From the NCBI RefSeq assembly GCF_015207265.1, contig NZ_JADEXE010000016.1:1-45409 (forward strand): a stretch of DNA of 45,409 nucleotides, in the 5' to 3' direction. The stretch is from Nodosilinea sp. LEGE 07298 (GTDB lineage: Bacteria > Cyanobacteriota > Cyanobacteriia > Phormidesmidales > Phormidesmidaceae). Below are positions 33,634 through 41,660 of the stretch, piece by piece. Within the stretch, counting starts at the first letter, position 1. Each line of letters begins with the position of its first letter. The notes beneath the pieces are model-generated. The model saw only the letters and a program-made list of their open reading frames with translations. It was not told the origin of the DNA and did not search any database. Made by a program: the position numbers and the translations under genes.

Positions 33634-34952
33634 ACAACGATATACTCGGCCCGCTCATGTTTGTGGGCGCTTTAGCGCTCATTTTTACGGGTTACCCCGT
33701 GGCCTTTTCCCTGGCTGGGTCGGCAATTTTGTTTGCCATTATTGGCAACCTGCTAGGACAGTTTGACTGGATTCTGTTCAGTGCCCTGCCCAACCGCATT
33801 TTCGGCATTATGGGCAACTATGTGCTGTTAGCCATTCCCTTCTTTATTTTGATGGGGACGGTTTTGCAGCGATCAGGTCTGGCAGAAGACCTGCTGGAGA
33901 CCTTTGGCATTTTGTTTGGGCGACTGCGGGGCGGTCTGGCGATCGGGGTGATTTTGGTCGGCACGCTGCTGGCCGCCGCCACTGGGGTTGTGGGGGCAAC
34001 GGTGGTGTCGATGGGCATGATTTCCCTGCCGATTATGCTGCGCTATGGCTATAGCTCCTCGTTGGCAACTGGGGTAATTGCCGCCTCGGGTACCCTGGGG
34101 CAGGTGATTCCTCCCAGCGTGGTGCTAATTGTGCTGGGCGACCAGCTGGGAGTGTCTGTGGGCGACCTGTTTTTGGGGTCGTTGGTACCGGGTCTGGCGC
34201 TGGCGGGGTTTTATTTAGTTTACGTCGTCATTATCTCGATCTTTAAGCCTGAGATGGCTCCGGCCCTGCCAGCTGAAATAATTGATATTTCTAAAGCCGA
34301 CTTAGCCAAGCGTGTTTTTAAGGTGATGCTGCCCCCGTTGGCGCTAATTTTAATTGTGCTGGGCAGCATTTTTGCCGGGGTGGCCACGCCTACAGAAGCG
34401 GGGGCTATGGGGGTATTGGGTGCGCTCGTGCTGGCGGCCCTAAACCGCCGCCTCACCCTCAAAATGCTGATTCAGGCGCTCGACTCGACGGTCGAACTCA
34501 CCACGATGGTGATTGTGCTGCTGCTGGGGGCCACTATATTTAGCCTGGTGTTTCGAGGCGTTGGTGGGGCTGAGTCGGTCGAGCAACTGTTGACCAATTT
34601 GCCGGGGGGTAGGGTTAGCTTTCTGTTGTTTGTTAACCTGCTGGTGTTTTTCCTCGGCTTCTTTCTCGACTACTTCGAAATTGTGTTCATTATTGTGCCG
34701 TTAATGGCACCAGTAGCTTTAGATTTTGGCTTTGATCTAGTTTGGTTTGGGGTGATGCTGGGGGTCAATTTACAAACCTCGTTTTTGACGCCACCCTTTG
34801 GCTTCTCGCTCTTTTATCTGCGTGGTATTGCTCCACCCGAAATCGCAACGACCAGTATCTACAAAGGTGTGATTCCGTTTATTGCGATCCAGGTGACGGC
34901 GCTGTTGTTGTTAATTCTGTTTCCTCGCATTGTGACCTGGCCTCTGAGCTAG
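33630..34952 (+). CDS. TRAP transporter large permease subunit (DctM type)
   Basis: 440 residues, about twelve membrane helices. Typical DctM features: FALIFTGYPVAFSLAGSAI at the start, IPFFILMGTVLQRSG, GTLLAAATGVVGATVVSMG, GVIAASGTLGQVIPPSVVLIVLGDQLG and GVATPTEAGAMGVLGAL, with LQTSFLTPPFGFSLFYLRG near the end. These include the two Ser/Thr-Gly-rich hairpins that bind Na+ and substrate in this elevator-type transporter. It starts within the ATGA that ends the DctQ gene. A perfect 20-bp-stem terminator follows 31 bases after the stop. Confidence 0.95.
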   Translation: MNNDILGPLMFVGALALIFTGYPVAFSLAGSAILFAIIGNLLGQFDWILFSALPNRIFGIMGNYVLLAIPFFILMGTVLQRSGLAEDLLETFGILFGRLRGGLAIGVILVGTLLAAATGVVGATVVSMGMISLPIMLRYGYSSSLATGVIAASGTLGQVIPPSVVLIVLGDQLGVSVGDLFLGSLVPGLALAGFYLVYVVIISIFKPEMAPALPAEIIDISKADLAKRVFKVMLPPLALILIVLGSIFAGVATPTEAGAMGVLGALVLAALNRRLTLKMLIQALDSTVELTTMVIVLLLGATIFSLVFRGVGGAESVEQLLTNLPGGRVSFLLFVNLLVFFLGFFLDYFEIVFIIVPLMAPVALDFGFDLVWFGVMLGVNLQTSFLTPPFGFSLFYLRGIAPPEIATTSIYKGVIPFIAIQVTALLLLILFPRIVTWPLS

Positions 34953-34983
34953 TCGGATGACGCTGTAACCATGTAGGTTGAAC

Positions 34984-35025
34984 AAAAACCCCTGACTGGC
35001 CAAGGTTGGCCAGTCAGGGGTTTTT
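34984..35025. terminator. Strong bidirectional intrinsic terminator
   Basis: AAAAACCCCTGACTGGCCAA (34984-35003), a GG loop, then its exact complement ending in TTTTT (35006-35025): a perfect 20-bp stem with A-tract and T-tract at the ends. It serves the TRAP Q-M operon and could act on the convergent dctP-type transcript. Confidence 0.92.
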
Positions 35026-35089
35026 GCGTAACGGCGCGGGTGTCATACGAAATCTGCATTGAGACACCCCGGTTCAAAACAGGGATCTC

Positions 35090-35121
35090 GTAGAGGCATT
35101 GCAGGGCAGCAATGCCTCTAC
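35090..35121. repeat. Palindromic repeat GTAGAGGCATTGC
   Basis: GTAGAGGCATTGC (35090-35102), a six-base loop, GCAATGCCTCTAC (35109-35121). This hairpin type recurs in cyanobacterial genomes. It lies beyond the end of the TRAP binding-protein gene. Confidence 0.75.
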
Positions 35122-35167
35122 ACATCGGGTGCAGCCAAATAGGATTTGGCGTCAGTCGATCGCAGGG

Positions 35168-36283
35168 TTAGGCATTTTGGGCAAAGACAAATTCGTTGAA
35201 GCCCAGCTCTGCCGATGAGAACCAGCGGTTTGAGCCTTCGCGGAACGTGTTCCAGGCGTCGTATACCTTGCGGTAAGACGCATTCTCAGCGGCTAGCTCT
35301 TCGTACAGATCAAAGGACGTTGTTTGAGCGGCGCTCATGATCTCATCGGGGAAGCGCTTCAAATCAGTACCCTGTTCTAGCAAGCTGGTGAGGGCACCGG
35401 GATTGAGGGCATCGTAGCGAGCCATGATATTGAGGTGGGCCTCGCTGGCCGCTGTTTTGAGGGCTTGCTGATAGGCCGGGGAGAGGTCATTCCAGGCATC
35501 GAGGTTGAAGTAGAAGGAGTATTGAGAACCGGGCTCCCACCAGCCGGGATAGTAGTAGATGCTGGCGGCTTTGTGGAGGCCCAGTTTTTCGTCGTCGTAG
35601 GGACCAACAAACTCAGCTGCATCAATGGTGCCCAGCTGCAGGGCCTGAAAAATTTCGCCCCCGGCCAGGTTTTGCACATTGACGCCCAAGCGTTCCATGA
35701 CCAGGCCGCCTAAGCCGGGAATGCGCATGTTGAGGCCCTGCAAATCGGCCGCTGTGTTGATCTCTTTGTTCCACCAGCCGCCCATTTGGGTACCCGAATT
35801 GCCGCCGGGGAAGCTGATGATGTTGAAGTCGGATAGCAGCTCGTGGATCAGCTCTAGACCACCGCCCTGGTAGAGCCAGGCATTTTGCTGACGGTAGTTA
35901 AAGCCAAAGGGTACCGCTGTATCGAAGGCCAGGGCCTCGTTTTTGCCCCGGTAGTAGTAGGAGTTGGTGTGCCCAGCCTGGGCAGTGCCCTGCTGCACGG
36001 CATCGAGTACTTCTAGCCCCGGCACGAGTTCGCCAGCGGCGGAAAGAGTGATTTTAAACTGGCCATTGGTGAGTTGGCTCACCCGTTCGACAAAAACCTC
36101 GCTGCCCCCATAGACGGTGTCCAAACTGGGGGTATAGCTGGAGGCCATGCGCCACTCGACGGCTTTAGACTCGTCAGTTTGTACGGCAGGACTGCTGCCC
36201 GTGGTCGATTGACTGCATGATGCGATCGCAACGGTTGTTGCGGCTCCGGCAGCTGCACTCGACACAAAGATTCTTCGTTTCAT
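35168..36283 (-). CDS. TRAP transporter substrate-binding protein (DctP/TakP type)
   Basis: 371 residues from the ATG at 36283; a TTG at 36295 is less likely. The N-terminus MKRRIFVSSAAAGAATTVAIASCS has a twin-Arg start and a lipobox (AIASC), so it is probably an exported lipoprotein. The mature part has the DctP fold: PGLEVLDAVQQGTAQAGH, MRIPGLGGLVMERLG with the Arg that binds carboxylates, and GGEIFQALQLGTIDAAEFVGPYDDEKLGL, closely the TakP-type 2-oxoacid binding pattern. It should feed the Q-M permease encoded convergently at 33085-34952. The stop is 142 bases from the shared terminator. Confidence 0.94.
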   Translation of the reverse strand: MKRRIFVSSAAAGAATTVAIASCSQSTTGSSPAVQTDESKAVEWRMASSYTPSLDTVYGGSEVFVERVSQLTNGQFKITLSAAGELVPGLEVLDAVQQGTAQAGHTNSYYYRGKNEALAFDTAVPFGFNYRQQNAWLYQGGGLELIHELLSDFNIISFPGGNSGTQMGGWWNKEINTAADLQGLNMRIPGLGGLVMERLGVNVQNLAGGEIFQALQLGTIDAAEFVGPYDDEKLGLHKAASIYYYPGWWEPGSQYSFYFNLDAWNDLSPAYQQALKTAASEAHLNIMARYDALNPGALTSLLEQGTDLKRFPDEIMSAAQTTSFDLYEELAAENASYRKVYDAWNTFREGSNRWFSSAELGFNEFVFAQNA

Positions 36284-36862
36284 AATTACGCTCAATCAAA
36301 CTCTGGAGGGCACAAAATTGACCCCATAATACTAGAACCGGAAGAAATAATATTCTTCACCTTTAAAAAACAGTCGCTTCATTACAAAAACTTTGTAGCA
36401 CCGGCACAAACTAAATACTGTTGGAAGAGTGAATAGCAGCCCTGCTTTGTAGGCTTATTCTCTTGATTTAGTCCCTGTAAGGCCCTGATCAACTTACCGA
36501 CTGAGCAAGTGGTTTGACTAAGCGGAGGTGAAGCAAACCGATAACATCATGCAAACTTGGGGTTGAAACCTGTGCCTAGATAAGTGAAAATAGGCTATTT
36601 TGTTTTGACTATAGCAAACCTTTATGTAAGCACTAATTGGCGAATCTCGCTGCCTTTTTTGATACAAAGCTTTTCTTTTGACCGGCTGGACTGTTGCGTC
36701 AGGCGACGCGACGAGCCTGACGGCGTAAGCTGGTCTTGCCCTGTTTGTAACCCCGTTTTGAGGTCGGCAAGTTGAGCTTATTTATAATATTCAAGATGAG
36801 GTAAATAGAATAGCTTGCCCTGTTTGTAACCCCGTTTTGAGGTCGGCAAGCCCGATCGCGCC
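36284..36862. other. Divergent intergenic region with a direct-repeat pair
   Basis: 579 bases between the TRAP binding-protein and EamA genes. It holds the 37-bp direct repeat pair near its right end, an 8-bp-stem hairpin (CGTCAGGC ... GCCTGACG, about 36696-36721), and A+T-rich stretches fitting promoters. No gene is supported. Confidence 0.6.
36735..36850. repeat. Two exact 37-bp direct repeats, 42 bp apart
   Basis: Copies at 36735-36771 and 36814-36850 are identical, beginning CTTGCCCTGT and ending GAGGTCGGCAAG, with CTTGCC/GGCAAG inverted ends. The second copy ends 12 bases before the EamA start codon. Confidence 0.92.
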
Positions 36863-37732
36863 ATGCTGATGACGTATCTTAAGCTGCTGATTACCATGCT
36901 GCTCTGGGGCGGCACCTTTATCGCCGGGCGGCTGGTCGTGCAGGATATGGGGGCCTTTGCGGCGGCTTTTTGCCGGTTTGCGATCGCATCTCTAGCCCTG
37001 CTTGGGCTCACCTACGCTGTCGAGGGCACCCTGCCCCGACCGCCCCGTCGGCTGTGGCTGTCGATCGCGCTGCTGGGGTTGACGGGCATTTTTGCCTACA
37101 ACGTGTTTTTCTTCTCGGGGCTAAAGACCGTTGAGGCGGGGCGAGCGGCGCTGATTATTGCCCTCAACCCGGTGGCGATCGCCCTGGGTGCCGCCGTCTT
37201 CTTTAAAGACCCCCTCAGCCGCACCAAGCTGCTGGGCATTGGCCTCTCGCTGCTGGGGGCGGCGGTGGTGATCAGCGATGGCAATCCAATAAAGCTCTTG
37301 CGGGGCGATGTGGGCCTGGGCGAACTCTATATGCTGGGCTGCGTGATCAGCTGGATGAGCTACACCCTGCTGGGTAAGGCGGTGATGGCGGAACTTTCGC
37401 CCTTTGCTGCCACTACCTACGCCTGCGGCACTGGGGCGCTGCTGCTGCTGGGGCCAGCGATCGCAGAGGGGCTGGGAGCCGCGATCGCCCGTGCCACCGC
37501 TACCACCTGGGGTAGCTTGATCTACCTGGGGGTCCTGGGGTCGGCGGTAGGGTTTAGCTGGTATTACGACGGGCTGCGCCAGCTGGGGCCAGCGCGAGCG
37601 GGGGTGTTTATTAACCTGGTGCCGGTGTTTGCGATCGCCCTGGCAGCTCTGTTTTTACAAGAAACCCCCACCTCATCGCTGCTGCTGGGCGGCAGTTTGG
37701 TGATTGCGGGCGTGGTTTTAACCAACCGCTAG
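36863..37732 (+). CDS. EamA/DMT-family transporter
   Basis: 289 residues with ten membrane helices in two five-helix halves, each an EamA repeat. The first half has TMLLWGGTFIAGRLV and FAAAFCRFAIASLALL and GRAALIIALNPVAIALGA. The second has GELYMLGCVISWMSYTLLGKAVM, GVLGSAVGFSWYYDGLRQLG and GVFINLVPVFAIALAALFLQE. These drug/metabolite transporters export amino acids or other small metabolites; the substrate is unknown. The start (ATG 36863, or 36869) has no obvious ribosome site. The leader holds a duplicated 37-bp repeat. Confidence 0.92.
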   Translation: MLMTYLKLLITMLLWGGTFIAGRLVVQDMGAFAAAFCRFAIASLALLGLTYAVEGTLPRPPRRLWLSIALLGLTGIFAYNVFFFSGLKTVEAGRAALIIALNPVAIALGAAVFFKDPLSRTKLLGIGLSLLGAAVVISDGNPIKLLRGDVGLGELYMLGCVISWMSYTLLGKAVMAELSPFAATTYACGTGALLLLGPAIAEGLGAAIARATATTWGSLIYLGVLGSAVGFSWYYDGLRQLGPARAGVFINLVPVFAIALAALFLQETPTSSLLLGGSLVIAGVVLTNR

Positions 37733-37789
37733 CCCTCTCCGCTGACCTTGGTAGCATGAGACAGAAGCAACTTGTCTCAAGAGGTACCG

Positions 37790-38041
37790 ATGGATATTGA
37801 CAGAGCAATGGTCAGCCCAGGGAGCGTCTTTGCTACTCCAGCGGCGGTCTGCGATAGTCTTGAGCTGACCCAGGAGCAAAAAGTCGAAATCTTGCGGCGC
37901 TGGGAATATGACGCCCGAGAACTCCAGGTTGCCACTGAAGAGAATATGGCTGGCGGTGAAGACGTCCGCCTAGAGGATGTCATGGCGGCGCTGCACCAGC
38001 TGGGGGCTAGTGCGGGCCAGTCACCCCCAACCAAGCAGTAG
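37790..38041 (+). CDS. Small conserved protein of unknown function
   Basis: 83 residues from the ATG at 37790, preceded by AAGAGGT; a TTG at 37772 lacks support. The core SVFATPAAVCDSLELTQEQKVEILRRWEYDARELQVATEENMAGGE followed by LEDVMAALHQLG is a conserved short family found in proteobacteria and some cyanobacteria. It is soluble and helical, of unknown role. It lies 57 bases after the EamA gene on the same strand and so may share a transcript. Confidence 0.82.
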   Translation: MDIDRAMVSPGSVFATPAAVCDSLELTQEQKVEILRRWEYDARELQVATEENMAGGEDVRLEDVMAALHQLGASAGQSPPTKQ

Positions 38042-38115
38042 GGGAAATCTCCAGGTGGGGCGTTGTTGATGACAGCCGTGTCGGTTGGGCGCAACGAAGG
38101 GAAACCCAACTACAA

Positions 38116-40830
38116 CTAGCCCAGCTTGGCCAAATTTTCGCGGCAGCGCACCGTCCAGGGGTGCTCGGCCCCCAGCTTGGGTTCGAGAATGGCGAGGGCT
38201 TGCTGGTAGAGCGATCGCGCTTCTTCGGTGCGGCCTTGGGCAGCGCGGAGGGTGGCGAAATCATCCAAAAAGCGACCGTTTAGCTCGTGATCTGCGGGCA
38301 AAGCGGCTTGGGTAATCTCTAAAGCTTCTTGGCAAAGTGCTTCGGCGCGATCGTAATTAGCCGTTTCGCAATAACACCGAGCCAAGTTATTAAGGCTGAT
38401 AGCTAAATTGGGGTGCTCATTACCCAGCAACTGTCGACGCAAATTTATAGCTTCTAGCAACAGGATTTCTGCTTCCCCATAGCGGCCTTGATTGCTGTAG
38501 AGAAAGGCCAGATTGTTGAGACTATTGGCCACACTAGGATGCTCGTCGTCCAGGAGCCGTCTGCGCATTGCCAGGGCCTCTTGGTAGAAGGGTTCTGCCT
38601 CGTCGGTGCGTCCTTGAATGTTGTAGAGAAAGGCTAGATTGTTTAGGCTACTGGCCACACTAGGATGCTCGTCGCCCAACAGCCGCTTATGTGCTTCTAA
38701 AACTTGCAGATAGAGGATTTCGGCATCGTTGTAGCGTCCCTGCATTTGATTTAGATAAGCTAACCAATGGAAGCTTTGGACGGTTTCTATATGGTCTTTG
38801 CCCAAAAACCGTTTTCTGATATCCAGAGAGTCCTGAGCAATCAACTCAGCATCTTTATATAGTCCTTGAGCTGAATAAAGCGAACCCAAGTTGTTAAGGC
38901 TAAGGGCGACATCGGGATGCTCGTCACCCAAGAGCCGTTTTCTCATCGCCAGGGCGTCTTGGTAGAGGGGTTCTGCTTCCTCATACCGACCCTGATAGTT
39001 CTCTAGCTGTCCAAGACTATCGAGACTAGAAGCAATATCCTCGTGCTCGTCCCTCAGCAAGCTTTGGCGCAATCTTAGTGATTGTCGCAAGAGCGGGTCA
39101 GCCAGGGTATATTGCCCTCGTCCCATAAGATAAGTGCCCATTGCGTGAAACATATCGGCGGTAGTGGTCGAGGCAATATCGCTCTGCTGGCAGTGGTTAG
39201 CCAGATCTTGTACGTGGTTTACTAGAGGGGCCAGGGTGGGCCAATCTTCATATTCAATGTCTTTCTCTTTTGCAGGAATCAGCCGCCCCATTGCCCCAAA
39301 CAGCGGTTCCACCCAGTTCTGGCAGCCCTCAGCCCCCAACTCTGCTCGTATCACCTCCTGCACCAGACGATGCAGGCTAAAGCTCTGGTTCTCCGGCTCC
39401 ACTCGCACTAGAGAATAGCTGCACAGCGGGCTCAGCAGGTCGTAAAGTTCTAGTGGGTCGTCGGCAGCGTCGGCCAGGACAGTCGCTAATGGCTCACCTA
39501 GTTCTGCAGCTCCGTAGCTAAACAGGTTAAAGGGTATCGTGTCGGGATGAAGAAAGGCGCAGTAGTTCAACAATGCCGCAGCGGCGGGTGCGGTTTTCTG
39601 CACCTCCTTGAGGTTTAAGGCCCAGGTGGTGGCAATGGAGTCGGCGTAGTGGCCCAGCTTAGGTTTGGCTTTTTCGAGCCGCTTGAGCCGCTGTTTGCGA
39701 TAGCTCTTGAGGTAGTCGGCAAAAGACACCCGGTTGGTGACAATGTAGGCGGCGGCCTGTTCGAGGGCGAGGGGCAGGTAGCCCAGTTCGGCGGCGATGT
39801 TGGTGGCGGCTTTCCATTCAGTAGATTGTTCGTTGTCGAAGTTTTGATCCCCCCTAGCCCCCCTTGTCGAAAGGGGGGACGAGTTACCTGCGGTTGCACC
39901 AGGTCTACCGCCCCCCTTTTCAAGGGGGGTTGGGGGGATCTCATCTCGGCGTAGAGCACTCTGCCCATCTGGATTGTCTGCTAACGGTTCAATTACTTGC
40001 ATTGGGCGAACGCCATTCGCCCCTACGGGGTGGGTGCGTGCGGTGCGGGTTAGGAGGAATGCTACGGCATCTTCTGGGTTAAGGGTTTCCATCGTGATCG
40101 CCTGCACAATGCCCAAGTCTTGAAAATCTTGGGCGCGGGAGGTGACCAGAATATGGCCCTTAATCTCGCGGGGCAAAAACGGCTGCACCAGTTCGGGGCG
40201 ATCGCCGTTGTCGAAAATCAGCAGCCAGCCCTCTTCTCGCCCCAGCCACGCCCGCACTGACTGCACGGTTTCATCCTGGTTTTCGGCATCCTTTAGGGGC
40301 AGGTTAAGGCGCTGGGCGATCGCAACATAGCCACTGGTCAGCTCCAGTTCCGTATCGGCCCCCACCCAAAACACGTAGCGGTAGTCGTCGCGGTAGCGGT
40401 AGGCATATTCCACTGCTGTTTGGGTTTTACCAATGCCGCCTAACCCGCTAATTGCCTGAGTCTGAGAAATTGCTGCCGCCTGCCCCTCATGCAGCTGCTG
40501 GTACAGCGTCGTCAGCACCTCATCTCGCCCGGTGAAATAAGGATTGCGGCCATAGGGCACCATCCACGACGATTCTCCCCCATCTTCCCTACCTCCCGTA
40601 TCCAAATATCCGGGACAAACCTGCTCCACCACCTCATTCAGCCGCTCTAGCCCGCAACCCGTCGCCCCCTCCACCCAGCTCAGCAACGCTGCCACTCGGT
40701 TGCCCTGGGCGGCGATCCCTTCGGGCACCAGACCCGGTGGCGGGTTGAGGGTAAACCGCAATTGCTCAAATTGGGAGGCAGGCAGCGCACTCAGGGTTTG
40801 AAATAGCTTCAGCCGCCGTTGAGAAGACAT
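38116..40830 (-). CDS. NB-ARC ATPase with TPR repeats (STAND, NLR-like)
   Basis: 904 residues. Residues 1-75 form a small helical effector-associated-like domain (FQTLSALPASQFEQLRFTLN ... GCGLERLNEVVEQV). The NB-ARC domain spans ~95-400: Walker A GLGGIGKTQ (129-137), Walker B WLLIFDNGD (202-210), sensor HILVTSR (226-232), GLPL-type YLPLALEQAAAYI (351-363). A winged-helix region follows, then about eight ~42-residue TPR_12 units (LLGDEHPDVALSLNNLGSLY and similar) to the C-terminus. Such proteins oligomerise on ligand sensing and may act in immunity or signalling. Residues ~268-338 are an insertion made of palindromic repeats. The start ATG at 40830 has a weak ribosome site. It is divergent from the TumA/TumE pair by about 100 bases. 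Confidence 0.9.
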   Translation of the reverse strand: MSSQRRLKLFQTLSALPASQFEQLRFTLNPPPGLVPEGIAAQGNRVAALLSWVEGATGCGLERLNEVVEQVCPGYLDTGGREDGGESSWMVPYGRNPYFTGRDEVLTTLYQQLHEGQAAAISQTQAISGLGGIGKTQTAVEYAYRYRDDYRYVFWVGADTELELTSGYVAIAQRLNLPLKDAENQDETVQSVRAWLGREEGWLLIFDNGDRPELVQPFLPREIKGHILVTSRAQDFQDLGIVQAITMETLNPEDAVAFLLTRTARTHPVGANGVRPMQVIEPLADNPDGQSALRRDEIPPTPLEKGGGRPGATAGNSSPLSTRGARGDQNFDNEQSTEWKAATNIAAELGYLPLALEQAAAYIVTNRVSFADYLKSYRKQRLKRLEKAKPKLGHYADSIATTWALNLKEVQKTAPAAAALLNYCAFLHPDTIPFNLFSYGAAELGEPLATVLADAADDPLELYDLLSPLCSYSLVRVEPENQSFSLHRLVQEVIRAELGAEGCQNWVEPLFGAMGRLIPAKEKDIEYEDWPTLAPLVNHVQDLANHCQQSDIASTTTADMFHAMGTYLMGRGQYTLADPLLRQSLRLRQSLLRDEHEDIASSLDSLGQLENYQGRYEEAEPLYQDALAMRKRLLGDEHPDVALSLNNLGSLYSAQGLYKDAELIAQDSLDIRKRFLGKDHIETVQSFHWLAYLNQMQGRYNDAEILYLQVLEAHKRLLGDEHPSVASSLNNLAFLYNIQGRTDEAEPFYQEALAMRRRLLDDEHPSVANSLNNLAFLYSNQGRYGEAEILLLEAINLRRQLLGNEHPNLAISLNNLARCYCETANYDRAEALCQEALEITQAALPADHELNGRFLDDFATLRAAQGRTEEARSLYQQALAILEPKLGAEHPWTVRCRENLAKLG
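39846..39940. repeat. GATCCCCCC-type palindromic repeat inside the NB-ARC gene
   Basis: Outer arms GATCCCCCCTAGCCCCCCTT and AAGGGGGGTTGGGGGGATC frame an inner hairpin with CTTGTCGAAAGGGGGG. This is the widespread cyanobacterial GATCCCCCTAAATCCCCC-like repeat. It is read in frame as DEIPPTPLEKGGG ... NSSPLSTRGARGDQ. Confidence 0.85.
40004..40022. repeat. GGGCGAA palindrome inside the NB-ARC gene
   Basis: GGGCGAA-CGCCA-TTCGCCC, followed by CTACGGGG, a common cyanobacterial dispersed hairpin. It is translated as GANGVRP within the same insertion as 39846-39940. Confidence 0.75.
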
Positions 40831-40934
40831 AATAAGGAAATCCTACAAGGCTCAGTGGAGGCATGGCTGAGCTAATCTTACCCCAAGACGTTTGGCGGTA
40901 TTGAAGCGTCTTTTCACACATCAGGAGATTGCTA

Positions 40935-41165
40935 ATGCGTAAACAAATTGTCGAATACACCTCGCCCTTAGATGCGCTGATTGCCCTGGCCAAGCAACTG
41001 CAAACCTACGAAACTCAGTACGAAATGGAGTCCTCTGAGTTCTTCGCAAAGTACAATCAGGGCGCAACCTCCGACGACGAAGACTTGATTGAGTGGGCTG
41101 GTAATTACCAGCACTACTTGGCCCTGCGTCAAGAACTCGCAGACAGGCTGCAAAATGTCGCGTAG
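40935..41165 (+). CDS. tumA: Antitoxin of the TumE-type pair
   Basis: 76 residues from the ATG at 40935 with CAGGAGATTGCTA before it; an upstream TTG at 40929 is unlikely. It is acidic and helical (PLDALIALAKQLQTYETQYEMESSEFFAKYNQG ... DLIEWAGNYQHYLALRQEL). It overlaps the toxin gene by 11 bases, the standard arrangement of TumA with TumE/DUF6516. The EFxxKYxxG segment is shared by many such antitoxins. It neutralises the toxin by binding; autoregulation is plausible. Confidence 0.82.
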   Translation: MRKQIVEYTSPLDALIALAKQLQTYETQYEMESSEFFAKYNQGATSDDEDLIEWAGNYQHYLALRQELADRLQNVA

Positions 41166-41547
41166 GGCTCTATTCGCCTATTTTGATAGTATTGAGCAGC
41201 ATTTATTCGCTTTGCCTAACCTCTATGTTGAGCAGTTCAATGCCACTATCCTGACAGCAGAACGAGCTAATCTCAAGCTACAGCTGCGGTTCAAAGGCAA
41301 ATATCTGCTGGCCATCAGCGAAGCCCTACTGGTTGTGGATGGTCAAATCACACAGATTGACTACCGCTATCACTTCCAAAATGAGAATAATCAGGTGATC
41401 TTTCGCTACGATAGCACTCCTCATTTTCCTAATTTATCCACATTTCCCCACCACAAACATCTTACCGATACCGTTATCTCAGCCGAAAAGCCTGACCTCA
41501 CTCAAGTTTTACAAGAAGCTAGTACCCTTGCCGAAACTAAAGACTAA
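41155..41547 (+). CDS. tumE: TumE-family (DUF6516) toxin
   Basis: 130 residues from the ATG at 41155, inside the end of the antitoxin gene. Seen: ANLKLQLRFKGKYLLAISEALLVVDGQITQIDYRYHFQN followed by FRYDSTPHFPNLSTFPHHKH. The DYRYHFQ and YDxxPHFPxLxTFPHHKH blocks are diagnostic of DUF6516/TumE proteins, the toxin half of a type II pair whose mechanism is not firmly known. It is intact and full-length. Confidence 0.88.
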   Translation: MSRRALFAYFDSIEQHLFALPNLYVEQFNATILTAERANLKLQLRFKGKYLLAISEALLVVDGQITQIDYRYHFQNENNQVIFRYDSTPHFPNLSTFPHHKHLTDTVISAEKPDLTQVLQEASTLAETKD

Positions 41548-41549
41548 TA

Positions 41550-41645
41550 GAATTCCGCATCGAAGACACCTTTAGCGATAGCCTCACCTGGCTAACCGGC
41601 CAAGTGCAAAAGCCTCCAAAACCGCCACCTTTGACCTCCAGAATC
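41550..41645 (+). pseudogene. Relic of the 5' end of a UvrD-like helicase gene
   Basis: One frame reads EFRIEDTFSDSLTWLTGQVQ, and after a one-base loss the next reads KASKTATFDLQN. Joined, this resembles the conserved start of a cyanobacterial helicase with a RelE-like N-terminus (IADTFTxSLxxLTGxEQKAVKTTAFDLQ). Nothing of the rest of the gene remains before the ABC transporter start. Inferred from memory of the family. Confidence 0.45.
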
Positions 41646-41660
41646 GAGGAGCGACTACTT

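Noticed and set aside
36735..36850. CRISPR array
   Set aside because: Only two repeats, no typical repeat ending, no cas genes within 45 kb. Kept only as a direct-repeat finding.
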